61,000 nucleotides of DNA from Takakia lepidozioides (Eukaryota > Streptophyta > Takakiopsida > Takakiales > Takakiaceae): the NCBI GenBank assembly GCA_030704615.1, contig JAKLZA010000183.1, positions 1 to 61,000 on the forward strand, in the 5' to 3' direction. Of this stretch, positions 27,274 through 40,931 are shown one piece after another. Below the pieces are notes generated by a model. It did not search any database and had not been told where the DNA came from. It saw only the letters and a program-made list of their open reading frames with translations. A program made the position numbers and the translations under genes. Position 1 is the first letter of the stretch. The number at the start of each line of letters is the position of its first letter.

Positions 27274-30200
27274 CTATGCTTATCTCAGGTACCTTCAAGG
27301 ATGCCTTACTCTCCATGCCCAATTAGCCAACATATTTTTGCTGGAGAAGATCTTACCTTATGAAGGACTTGCTTGCTCCACACCATGGTCATGGCGGGAG
27401 AGGAGGCTGATATCTCATGGCTTTGGCCTTCCCATTGCCTTGGGTTCATCACTTCAATCAGGAACATATTTGATAACCTTTTGTCATGCTCAGACCAAGG
27501 TGTTAGTAAATCAAACATAAAACTGAAAACAGAAGGGAGATTGGTTGATAATGTGTACAAGAACCACCAAGTACACTGGTCTAAATCAGAGAGGGAAGAT
27601 ACTTATGTCTTGTCGAGACATGGACAAAGACCTGACAAGGTCATTGTAAAATTAACGACAAATCAGCCTCATAACAAGGCATTATCAACCATTCTTCATT
27701 CACAAGTCAGCTTTATGACAAATCCCAGACTTCAAAGTCAATGAAGTCTCTGGGTGGGGGGGTGGGAAAAATTAGAGACTCGATTACCACTGTTCATAGT
27801 AGGAAACCATTGTTCAGCATGCTAAAAAGTGCCATTCATGACATGCCATGTCATTCAGTCTGTATTTTTTGGTCAGCTTACATACCAAGGCATAACAACC
27901 ATCCTCATTTATTGTTGGCCCAAAAACTAGTATAGTTTTGGGTTCTTTGTATCATTGGACATACCAAAGTGACTGAGCAGTAAGTATCCATGTCCAAATA
28001 AAAGATCCATTGATCACTGTTCATGGCTGGAAATGTCTGTTGTCTTAAAGAAGCCATTTATGATCATAGAAGGCTTAAGAACAAAATAAGAGCATTTCTT
28101 TACATAAAGAACATCACCAAAGCAGGGTTACGGACTGATATTTGGCAGCTTATACAACAGGTTATGATCAGCTGCCCTACTTTGCACATCAAGTCACTTA
28201 TTGACACCATGTTTTTTGCCCCATGATCCGTTTTAGATTTGGGGCTGGTGTGTAATTTCAACGACAGGGTAGAGTAATATTCCCACCTTATTCCATGCCC
28301 AAGACCAAGTTCTATGTCCGGGGTAGGGAAATCATTACCATAACAGGCTGTAATCAGATTTACATGCCATGCAATCATCCATAGGAAACACAAAGAATCT
28401 GAATTGCTCGTCCCATCAGGCCTGCAGGTTACTTTGGTATTATTTATCCTAAAGCAACTTGAATACAATGCTGAATCATTCTGTTCACATCTACCAATGT
28501 CTTACCATTTTGGAAAATAGGTAAACAAGGGCATATAACCAAGGACCAGATTTGGCCACAAAAGATCCATCCATATCAGTTTGGCATGGTATCAAGTGTC
28601 CTAAAGTGACCAGCTTCTAAAAGAGGCTAAGTTTCCAATGCTTGTACATTCAAGAACACTGTCTGGTCATGAAAACAGGTCTGCCCTACATTGTAGCATG
28701 TTACCAGATCTCTTTAAAGCCATCAGCTTGTGAGGACCCTCACCTGGATGCAATCAGAAACAGTTAAGTTAGAGACGATGTGGAACCCCAGGTGAATCGC
28801 AGGTCTCACGCTTGTTATCAACATGCAATACAAAGCAAGGGCAGAAAGGAAACAGAGCATATGCAAGCCAATACCTTGATGGCTTGTGGAAGAGAGGCCT
28901 GCGCCATAGCTCTCAAGACCAGCAAACAAGAATGCGCAACAAAATGTACAAAGCATGCACAAAGAAAGTGAATCGAACTTAAAGAGTTCAGACACTTCCC
29001 GAGGCCTTAAGATCGCCGCTTGTACCTTAATGATCAATGAAGGTCACAGCAAGCAACCACAACACAGGTAGATCGCCCGCCAAGCATTAGAGACAACCGC
29101 CACAGGGAAATTGCAGGTACTGCCGCCATTGCGCACCCCGAGAGGGGAAGAAGGTACTGAATCTTGCCAGAACACCTAAATGCCTTAATGGCGCAGCTCC
29201 ATGGCATTCAAGGGCGCTGAATCGAGGTCCATGCGCCCCCCGCCACCATCTCTCAGCTCCAGCCATCCCTTAAGCACGATCGTCGTGCAGAGGGTTAGGG
29301 CAGGGAAGAGATGAAGCGCGATTTCCCGCGATTTCATCCACGTGATTTCTCACGATTTCATCCATTCGGGATGAAAATCCATCACACGGGATGAACTCTA
29401 CCGCGCAGGATGAAATCTATCGTGATTTCATCCGCGGATGAAATCGTCTATCGATTTTCATCCGTGTCATCCTCTGAGGATGACATCCATTTATGGATGA
29501 AAAAATTAAATAATATGATGGCTCCATTAGGATCCCGACCTTATACCAAAAATCCGGGTAATGTAAATAACCGAAATTAACCAAATTCCAAGAAGGTTAA
29601 TTAGGGGTTAGGTAACATACCACTGGTCTTAAACTATCAAGTTTTAAGAGAACCAGCCAGATCCATGGAGGGAGGGAGAGAGGAGAGAGATGGAACCCAC
29701 CAACCATCCCCTGGTATGGGCAGCTCCTTATGGAGTGAGTGTGGTATGAGTGCATACCAGACCCCATCACATAAATGACCTCCCTTCTTGTAGCTTTTAC
29801 TTCTGGTTACAAAGGAACCATAGAAATAAACATGCCTACGATCTCAACTCTCCAAGGTCAACAAACAAAACAAGCCGTGACAATCAAAGGTACATCAACA
29901 CTTACATCAGAATGTAGAGTTTTACCTTTTAGCTACACATAAGCTCTGATAATGGAAAGATGAGGCCAATGAAGGGACCTTAACTCCGAAATTCATGAAG
30001 CAACAAACAGGAAAGAAACTTTTATCAACCCTTTAGTGTTTACCTAGCCCATATTTTTGGGTACCGCATGTGTACAAAACCAATGGGGGTAGGTTTAGGC
30101 AATGAATTTTTTGCCATTGGCATGTTCCAAGTTGGCAAGTTGTGACACAAACGAAGGTACATCAACACATACATCAAAATGTAGAGTTTTACCTTTTAGT

Positions 30201-30684
30201 TTATATATAAGCTCTGGTGACCGGGAAGAAGAGGCCAGTGAAAGAACCCTCAATTCCCAAGGTCATAAAGTAACAATCAGGAAAGAATCTTATATCAGAC
30301 TTTTAGTGTTTACCCACCCCTTGTTTTGGGTAAAACATGTGTACAAAACCAAAGGGGGCAGGTATTGGGGTCTGGCAGGGGTTTACCACCTGGTATTCAG
30401 ACAAAACATCTACCAGCAGCATATCATAATTGGGTATTTTTTATGGTGCTATAAAGAGCAAAGCCATAACCAGGAGAAACATAGAAACATTTGAGCCAAA
30501 GAAAAGGAACTCATTCGTATCATAAGGTATCTAAATCTGACATAAGGCATCGGCTACATGGGACCGGCAAACAAGAGTAATGTGCACTGACCGGATCATG
30601 TATAAGGTGTACACGTCTACTCCAGCAGGCTGTCTTACCAAGGCCTAGCTCAAAATTTCAGCATTCAGAAGCCCTATAGATGTT
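27274..30684 (+). repeat. Array copy 9
   Basis: Complete copy of 3411 bp with the CAATCAGG variant. Small deletions lie near 28748 (about 9 bp) and 28975 (about 5 bp), and the hypervariable spot near 28818 is shortened. Confidence 0.95.
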
Positions 30685-33600
30685 CTATGCTTATCTCAGG
30701 TACCTTCAAGGATGCCTTACTCTCCATGCCCAATTAGCCAACATATTTTTGCTGGAGAAGATCTTACCTTATGAAGGACTTGCTTGCTCCACACCATGGT
30801 CATGGCGGGGAGAGGAGGCTGATATCTCATGGCTTTGGCCTTCCCATTGCCTTGGGTTCATCACTTCAATCAGGAACATATTGATAACCTTTTGTCATGC
30901 TCAGACCAAGGTGTTAGTAAATCAAACATAAAACTGAAAACAGAAGGGAGATTGGTTGATAATGTGTACAAGAACCACCAAGTACACTGGTCTAAATCAG
31001 AGAGGGAAGATACTTATGTCTTGTCGAGACATGGACAAAGACCTGACAAGGTCATTGTAAAATTAACGACAAATCAGCTCATAACAAGGCATTATCAACC
31101 ATTCTTCATTCACAAGTCAGCTTTATGACAAATCCCAGACTTCAAAGTCAATGAAGTCTCTGGGTGGGGGGGGGAAAAATTAGAGACTCATTACCACTGT
31201 TCATAGTAGGAAACCATTGTTCAGCATGCTAAAAAGTGCCATTCATGACATGCCATGTCATTCAGTCTGTATTTTTTGGTCAGCTTACATACCAAGGCAT
31301 AACCAACCATCCTCATTTATTGTTGGCCCAAAAACTAGTATAGTTTTGGGTTCTTTGTATCATTGGACATACAAAGTGACTGAGCAGTAAGTATCCATGT
31401 CCAAATAAAGATCCATTGATCACTGTTCATGGCTGGAAATGTGTTTGTCTTAAAGAAGCCATTATGATCATAGAAGGCTTAAGAACAAAATAAGAGCATT
31501 TCTTTACATAAAGAACATCACCAAAGCAGGGTTACGGACTGATATTTGGCAGCTTATACAACAGGTTATGATCAGCTGCCCTACTTTGCACATCAAGTCA
31601 CTTATTGACACCATGTTTTTTGCCCCATGATCTGTTTTAGATTGGGGCTGGTGTGTAATTTCAATGACAGGGTAGAGTAATATTCCCACCTCTTATTCCA
31701 TGCCCCAAGACCAAGTTCTATGTCCGGGGTAGGGAAATCATTACCATAACAGGCTGTAATCAGATTTACATGCCATGCAATCATCCATAGGAAACACAAA
31801 GAATCTGAATTGCTCGTCCCATCAGGCCTGCAGGTTACTTTGGTATTATTTATCCTAAAGCAACTTGAATACAATGCCTGAATCATTCTGTTCACATCTA
31901 CCAATGTCTTACCATTTTGGAAAATAGGTAAACATTCAAGGGCATATAACCAAGGACCAGATTTGGCCACAAAAGATCCATCCATATCAGTTTGGCATGG
32001 TATCAAGTGTCCTAAAGTGACCAGCTTCTAAAAGAGGCTAAGTTCCAATGCTTGTACATTCAAGAACACTGTCTGGTCATGAAAACAGGTCTGCCCTACA
32101 TGTAGCATGTTACCAGATTCTTTTAAAGCCATCAGCTTGTGAGGACCCTCACCTGGTCCCATCACATGCAATCAGAAACAGTTAAGTTAGAGACGATGTG
32201 GAAACCCAGGTGAATCGCAGGTCTCACGCTTGTTATCGTTGTACAACATGCAATACAAAGCAAGGGCAGAAAGGAAAAGAGCATATGCAAGCCAATACCT
32301 TGATGGCTTGTGGAAGAGAGAGGCTGCGCCATAGTCTCAAGACCAGCAAACAAGAATGCGCAACAAAATGTACAAAGCATGCACAAAGAAAGTGAATCGC
32401 CCAAACTTAAAGAGTTCAGGGACAATTCCCCGAGGCTTTAAGATCGCCGCTTGTACCTTAATGATCCAATAGAAGGTCACAGCAAGCAACCACAACACAG
32501 GTAGATCGCCCGCCAAGCATTAGAGACAACCGCCACAGGGAAATGCAGGTACTGCCGCCTATTGCGCACCCCGAGAGGGGAAGAAGGTACTGAATCTTGC
32601 CAGAACACCTAAATGCCTTAATGGCGCAGCTCCATGGCATTCAAGGGCGCTGAATCGAGGTCCATGCGCCCCCCGCACCATCTCTCAGCTCCAGCCATCC
32701 CTTAAGCACGATCGTCGTGCAGAGGGTTAGGGCAGGGAAGAGATGAAGCGCGATTTCCCGCGATTTCATCCACGTGATTTCTCACGATTTCATCCATTCG
32801 GGATGAAATCCATCACACGGGATGAACTCTACCGCGCAGGATGAAATCTATCGTGATTTCATCCGCATGGATGAAATCGTCTATCGATTTTCATCCGTGT
32901 CATCCTCTGAGGATGACATCCATTTATGGATGAAAAAATTAAATAATATGATGGCTCCATTAGGATCCGACCTTATACCAAAAATCCGGGTAATGTAAAT
33001 AACCGAAATTAACCAAATTCCAAGAAGGTTAATTAGGGGTTAGGTAACATACCACTGGTCTTAAACTATCAAGTTTTAAGAGAACCAGCCAGATCCATGG
33101 AGGGAGGGAGAGAGAGGGAGAGAGAGGAACCCACCAACCATCCCCTGGGTATGGCAGCTCCTTATGGAGTGAGTGTGGTATGAGTGCATACCAGACCCCA
33201 TCACATAAATGACCTCCCTCTTCTTTGTAGCTTTTACTTCTGGTTACAAAGGAACCATAGAAATAAACATGCTACGATCTCAACTCTCCAGGTCAACAAA
33301 ACAAAACAAGCCGCGACAATCAAAGGTACATCAACACTTACATCAGAATGTAGAGTTTTACCTTAGCTACACATAAGCTCTGATAATGGAAAGATGAGGC
33401 CAAGGAAGGGACCTAACTCCGAAATTCATGAAGCAACAAACAGGAAAGAAAACTTTTATCAACCCTTTAGTGTTTACCTAGCCCATATTTGGGTACCGCA
33501 TGTGTAAAACCAATGGGGGTAGGTTTAGGCAATGAATTTTTCTGCCATTGGCATGTTCCAAGTTGGCAAGTTGTGACACAAACGAAGGTACATCAACACA

Positions 33601-34110
33601 TACACAAATGTAGAGTTTACCTTTTAGTTTTATATATAAGCTCTGGTGACCGGAAGAAGAGGCCAGTGAAAGAACCCTCAATTCCCAAGGTCATAAAGTA
33701 ACAATCGGGAAACAATCTTATATCAGACTTTTAGTGTTTACCCACCCCTTGTTTTGGGTAAAACATGTGTACAAAACCAAAGGGGGCAGGTATTGGGGTC
33801 TGGCATGGGTTTACCACCTGGTATTCAGACAAAACATCTACCAGCAGCATATCATAATTGGGTATTTTTTATGGTGCTATAAAGAGCAAAGCCATAACCA
33901 GGAGAACATAGAAACATTTGAGCCAAAGAAAAGGAACTCATTCGTATCATAAGGTATCTAAATCTGACATAAGGCATCGGCTACATGGGACCGGCGGCAA
34001 GAGTAATGTGCACTGACCGGATCATGTATAAGGTGTACACGTCTACTCCAGCAGGCTGTCTTACCAAGGCCTAGCTCAAAATTTCAGCATTCAGAAGCCC
34101 TATAGATGTT
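30685..34110 (+). repeat. Array copy 10
   Basis: Complete copy of 3426 bp with the CAATCAGG variant. Its minus strand is open for 134 codons at 31602-32006. It has more scattered single-base indels at 32040-33620 than its neighbours. Confidence 0.95.
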
Positions 34111-37100
34111 CTATGCTTATCTCAGGTACCTTCAAGGATGCCTTACTCTCCATGCCCAATTAGCCAACATATTTTTTGCTGGAGAAGATCTTACCTTATG
34201 AAGGACTTGCTTGCTCCACGCCATGGTCATGGCGGGAGAGGAGGCTGATATCTCATGGCTTGGCCTTCCCATTGCCTTGGGTTCATCACTTCAACCAGGA
34301 ACATATTTGATAACCTTTTGTCATGCTCAGACCAAGGTGTTAGTAAATCAAACATAAAACTGAAAACAGAAGGGAGATTGGTTGATAACGTGTACAAGAA
34401 CCACCAAGTACACTGGTCTAAATCAGAGAGGGAAGATACTTATGTCTGTCGAGACATGGACAAAGACCTGACAAGGTCATTGTAAAATTAACGACAAATC
34501 AGCCTCATAACGAGGCATTATCAACCATTCTTCATTCACAAGTCAGCTTTATGACAAATCCCAGACTTCAAAGTCAATGAAGTCTCTGGGTGGGGGGGGT
34601 GGGAAAAATTAGAGACTCGATTACCACTGTTCATAGTAGGAAACCATTGTTCAGCATGCTAAAAAGTGCCATTCATGACATGCCATGTCATTCAGTCTGT
34701 ATTTTTTGGTCAGCTTACATACCAAGGCATAACCAACCATCCTCATTTATTGTTGGCCCAAAAACTAGTATAGTTTTGGGTTCTTTGTATCATTGGACAT
34801 ACCAAAGTGACTGAGCAGTAAGTATCCATGTCCAAATAAAAGATCCATTGATCACTGTTCATGGCTGGAAATGTCTGTTTGTCTTAAAAGAAGCCATTTA
34901 TGATCATAGAAGGCTTAAGAACAAAATAAGAGCATTTCTTTACATAAAGAACATCACCAAAGCAGGGTTACGGACTGATATTTGGCAGCTTATACAACAG
35001 GTTATGATCAGCTGCCCCTACTTTGCACATCAAGTCACTTATTGACACCATGTTTTTTGCCCCATGATCCGTTTTAGATTTGGGGCTGGTGTGTAATTTC
35101 AACGACAGGGTAGAGTAATATTCCCACCTCTTATTTCCATGCCCCAAGACCAAGTTCTATGTCCGGGGTAGGGAAATCATTACCATAACAGCTGTAATCA
35201 GATTTACATGCCATGCAATCATCCATAGGAAACACAAAGAATCTGAATTGCTCGTCCCATCAGGCCTGCAGGGTTACTTTGGTATTATTTATCCTAAAGC
35301 AACTTGAATACAATGCCTGAATCATTCTGTTCACATCTACCAATGTCTTACATTTTGGAAATAGGTAAAACATTCAAGGGCATATAACCAAGGACCAGAT
35401 TTGGCCACAAAAGATCCATCCATATCAGTTGGCATGGTATCAGTGTCCTAAAGTGACCAGCTTCTAAAAGAGGCTTTTTCCAATGCTTGTACATTCAAGA
35501 ACACTGTCTGGTCATGAAAACAGGTCTGCCCTACATTGTAGCATGTTACCAGATCTCTTTAAAGCCATCAGCTTGTGAGGACCCTCACCTGGTCCCATCA
35601 CATGCAATCAGAAACAGTTAAGTTAGAGACGATGTGGAACCCCAGGTGAATCGCAGGTCTCACGCTTGTTATCGCTGTACAACATGCAATACAAAGCAAG
35701 GGCAGAAAGGAAACAGAGCAGCATAGCAAGCATACCTTGATGGCTTGTGGAAGAGAGGGCCTGCGCCATAGCTCTCAACCAGCAAACAAGAATGCGCAAC
35801 AAAATGTACAAAGCATGCACAAAGAAAGTGAATCGCCCAAACTTAAAGAGTTCAGACACTTCCCCGAGGCCTTAAGATCGCCGCTTGTACCTTAATGATC
35901 AATGAAGGTCACAGCAAGCAACCACAACACAGGTAGATCGCCCGCCAAGCATTAGAGACAACCGCCACAGGGAAATTGCAGGTACTGCCGCCATTGCGCA
36001 CCCCGAGAGGGGAAAAGGTACTGAATCTTGCCAGAACACCTAAATGCCTTAATGGCGCAGCTCCATGGCATCAAGGGCGCCTGAATCGAGGTCCATGCGC
36101 CCCCCCGCCACCATCTCTCAGCTCCAGCCATCCCTTAAGCACGATCGTCGTGCAGAGGGTTAGGGCAGGGAAGAGATGAAGCGCGATTTCCCGCGATTTC
36201 ATCCACGTGATTTCTCACGATTTCATCCATTCGGGATGAAAATCCACGGGATGAACTGCGCAGGATGAAATCTATCGTGATTTCATCCGCGTGGATGAAA
36301 TCGTCTATCGATTTTTCATCCGTGTCATCCTCTGAGGATGACATCCATTTTATGGATGAAAAAATTAAATAATATGATGGCTCCATTAGATCCCGACCTT
36401 ATACCAAAAATCCGGGTAATGTAAATAACCGAAATTAACCAAATTCCAAGAAGGTTAATTAGGGGTTAGGTAACATACCACTGGTCTTAAACTATCAAGT
36501 TTAAGAACCAGCCAGATCCATGGAGGGAGGGAGAGAGAGGGAGAGAGATGGAACCCACCAACCATCCCCTGGTATGGCAGCTCCTTATGGAGTGAGTGTG
36601 GTATGAGTGCATACCAGACCCCATCACATAAATGACCTCCCTCTTCTTGTAGCTTTTACTTCTGGTTACAAAGGAACCATAGAAATAAACATGCCTACGA
36701 TCTCAACTCTCCAAGGTCAACAAACAAAACACAGCCGTGACAATCAAAGGTACATCAACCTTTACATCAGAAGTAGAGTTTTACCTTTTAGCTACACATA
36801 AGCTCTGATAATGGAAAGATGAGGCCAATGAAGGGACCTTAACTCCGAAATTCATGAAGCAACAAACAGGAAAGAAACTTTTTATCAACCCTTTAGTGTT
36901 TACCTAGCCCATATTTTTTGGTACCGCATGTGTACAAAACCAATGGGGGTAGGTTTAGGCAATGAATTTTTCTGCCATTGGCATGTTCCAAGTTGGCAAG
37001 TTGTGACACAACGAAGGTACATCAAACATACATCAAAATGTAGAGTTTTACCTTTTAGTTTATATATAAGCTCTGGTGACCGGAAGAAGAGGCCAGTGAA

Positions 37101-37541
37101 AGAACCCTCAATCCCAAGGTCATAAAGTAACAATCGGGAAAAAAATCTTATATCAGACTTTTAGTGTTTACCCACCCCTTGTTTTGGGTAAAAAACATGT
37201 GTACAAAACCAAAGGGGGCAGGTATTGGGGTCTGGCATGGGTTTACCACCTGGTATTCAGACAAAACATCTACCAGCAGCATATCATAATTGGGTATTTT
37301 TTATGGTGCTATAAAGAGCAAAGCCATAACCAGGAGAAAAACATAGAAACATTTGAGCCAAAGAAAAGGAACTCATTCGTATCATAAGGTATCTAAATCT
37401 GACATAAGGCATCGGCTACATGGGACCGGCAAAAAGAGTAATGTGCACTGACCGGATGTATAAGGTGTACCGTCTACTCCAGCAGGCTGTCTTACCAGGC
37501 CTAGCTCAAAATTTCCAGCATTCAGAAGCCCTATAGATGTT
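34111..37541 (+). repeat. Array copy 11
   Basis: Complete copy of 3431 bp, carrying all three diagnostic CpGs unmutated like copy 1. It lacks a few bases of the TTTCATCC block near 36247-36260. Confidence 0.95.
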
Positions 37542-40500
37542 CTATGCTTATCTCAGGTACCTTCAAGGATGCCTTACTCTCCATGCCCAATTAGCCAACA
37601 TATTTTTGCTGGAGAGATCTTACCTTATGAAGGACTTGCTTGCCTCCACGCCATGGTCATGGCGGGAGAGGGAGGCTGATATCTCATGGCTTTGGCCTTC
37701 CCATTGCCTGGGGTTCATCACTTCAACCAGGAACATATTTGATAACCTTTTGTCATGCTCAGACCAAGGTGTTAGTAAATCAAACATAAAACTGAAAACA
37801 GAAGGGAGATTGGTTGATTAATGTGTACAAGAACCACCAAGTACACTGGTCTAAATCAGAGAGGGAAGATACTTATGTCTTGTCGAGACATGGACAAAGA
37901 CCTGACAAGGTCATTGTAAATTAACGACAAATCAGCCTCATAACAAGGCATTATCAACCATTCTTCATTCACAAGTCAGCTTATGACAAATCCCAGACTT
38001 CAAAGTCAATGAAGTCTCTGGGTGGGGGGGTGGGAAAAATTAGAGACCTCGATTACCACTGTTCTAGTAGGAAACCATTGTTCAGCATGCTAAAAGTGCC
38101 ATTCATGACATGCCATGTCATTCAGTCTGTATTTTTTGGTCAGCTACATTACCAAGGCATAACCAACCATCCTCATTTTATGTTGGCCCAAAAACTAGTA
38201 TAGTTTTGGGTTCTTTGTATCATTTGACATACCAAAGTGACTGAGCAGTAGTATCCATGTCCAAATAAAGATCCATTGATCACTGTTCATGGCTGGAAAT
38301 GTCTGTTTGTCTTAAAGAAGCCATTTGATCCTAGAAGGCTTAAGAACAAAATAGAGCTTTCTTTGTTACATAAAGAACATCACCAAAGCAGGGTTACGGA
38401 CTGATATTTGGCAGCTTATACAACAGGTTATGATCAGCTGCCCTACTTGCACATCAAGTCACTTATTGACACCATGTTTTTTGCCCCATGATCGTTTTAG
38501 ATTTGGGGCTGGTGTGTAATTTCAACGACAGGGTAGAGTAATATTCCCACCTCTTATTCCATGCCCCAAGACCAAGTTCTATGTCCGGGGTAGGGAAATC
38601 ATTACCATAACAGGCTGTAATCAGATTTACATGCCATGCAATCATCCATAGGAAACACAAAGAATCTGAATTGCTCGTCCATCAGGCCTGCAGGTTACTT
38701 TGGTATTATTTATCCTAAAGCAACTTGAATACAATGCCTGAATCATTCTGTTCACATCTACCAATGTCTTACCATTTTGGAAAATAGGTAAACATTCAAG
38801 GGCATATAACCAAGGACCAGATTTGGCCACAAAAGATCCATCCATATCAGTTTGGCATGGTATCAAGGTCCTAAAGTGACCAGCTTCTAAAAGAGGCTAA
38901 TTCCAATGCTTGTACATTCAAGAACACTGTCTGGTCATGAAAACAGGTCTGCCTACATTGTAGCATGTTACCAGATCTCTTTAAAGCCATCAGCTTGTGA
39001 GGACCCTCACCTGGTCCCATCACATGCAATCAGAAACAGAGACGATGTGGAACCCCAGGTGAATCGCAGGTCTCATATCGCAACATGCATACAAAGCAAG
39101 GGCAGAAAGGAAACAGAGCATATGCAAGCCAATACCTTGATGGCTTGTGGAAGAGAGGCCTGCCATAGCTCTCAAGACCAGCAAACAAGAATGCGCAACA
39201 AAATGTACAAAGCATGCACAAAGAAAGTGAATCGCCCAAACTTAAAGAGTTCAGACACTTCCCCGAGGCCTTAAGATCGCCGCTTGTACCTTAATGATCA
39301 ATGAAGGTCACAGCAAGCAACCACAACACAGGTAGATCGCCCGCCAAGCATTAGAGACAACCGCCACTGCAGGTACTGCCGCCATTGCGCACCCCGAGAG
39401 GGGAAGAAGGTACTGAATCTTGCCAGAACTAAATGCCTTAATGGCGCAGCTCCATGGCATTCAAGGGCGCCTGAATCGAGGTCCATGCGCCCCCGCCACC
39501 ATCTCTCAGCTCCAGCCATCCCTTAAGCACGATCGTCGTGCAGAGGGTTAGGGCAGGGAAGAGATGAAGCGCGATTTCCCGCGATTTCATCCACGTGATT
39601 TCTCACGATTTCATCCATTCGGGATGAAAATCCATCACACGGGATGAACTCTAGGATGAAATCTATCGTGATTCATCCGCGTCGGATGAAATCGTCTATC
39701 GATTTTTCATCCGTGTCATCCTCTGAGGATGACATCCATTTATGGATGAAAAAATTAAATAATATGATGGCTCCATTAGGATCCCGACCTTATACCAAAA
39801 ATCCGGGTAATGTAAATAACCGAAATTAACCAAATTCCAAGAAGGTTAATTAGGGGTTAGGTAACATACCACTGGTCTTAAACTATCAAGTTTTAAGAGA
39901 ACCAGCCAGATCCATGGAGGGAGGGAGAGAGAGGGAGAGAGATGGAACCCACCAACCATCCCTGGTATGGCAGCTCCTTAGGAGTGAGTGTGGTATGAGT
40001 GCATACCAGACCCCATCACATAAATGACCTCCCTCTTCTTTGTAGCTTTTACTTCTGGTTACAAAGGAACCATAGAAATAAACATGCCTACGATCTCAAC
40101 TCTCCAAGGTCAACAAACAAAACAAGCCGTGACAATCAAAGGTACATCAACACTTACATCAGAATGTAGAGTTTTACCTTTTAGCTACACATAAGCTCTG
40201 ATAATGGAAAGATGAGGCCAATGAAGGGACCTTAACTCCGAAATTCATGAAGCAACAAACAGGAAAGAAACTTTTATCAACCCTTTAGTGTTTACCTAGC
40301 CCATATTTTTGGGTACCGCATGTGTACAAAACCAATGGGGGTAGGTTTAGGCAATGAATTTTTCTGCCATTGGCATGTTCCAAGTTGGCAAGTTGTGACA
40401 CAAACGAAGGTACATCAACACATACATCAAAATGTAGAGTTTTACCTTTTAGTTTATATATAAGCTCTGGTGACCGGAAGAAGAGGCCAGTGAAAGAACC

Positions 40501-40931
40501 CTCAATTCCCAAGGTCATAAAGTAACAATCAGGAAAGAATCTTATATCAACTTTTAGTGTTTACCCACCCCTTGTTTTGGGTAAAACATGTGTACAAAAC
40601 CAAAGGGGGCAGGTATTGGGGTCTGGCAGGGTTTACCACCTGGTATTCAGACAAAACATCTACCAGCAGCATATCAGAATTGGGTATTTTTATGGTGCTA
40701 TAAGAGCAAAGCCATAAACAGGAGAAACATAGAACATTTGAGCCAAAGAAAAGGAACTCATTCGTATCATAAGGTATCTAAATCTGACATAAGGCATCGG
40801 CTACATGGGACCGGCAAACAAGAGTAATGTGCACTGACCGGATCATGTATAAGGTGTACACGTCTACTCCAGCAGGCTGTCGTACCAAGGCCTAGCTCAA
40901 AATTTCAGCATTCAGAAGCCCTATAGATGTT
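37542..40931 (+). repeat. Array copy 12
   Basis: Complete copy of 3390 bp. It is mosaic at the diagnostic CpGs: the first is C, the other two are CA/TG. Small deletions occur near 39040, 39077 and 39366. Confidence 0.94.
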
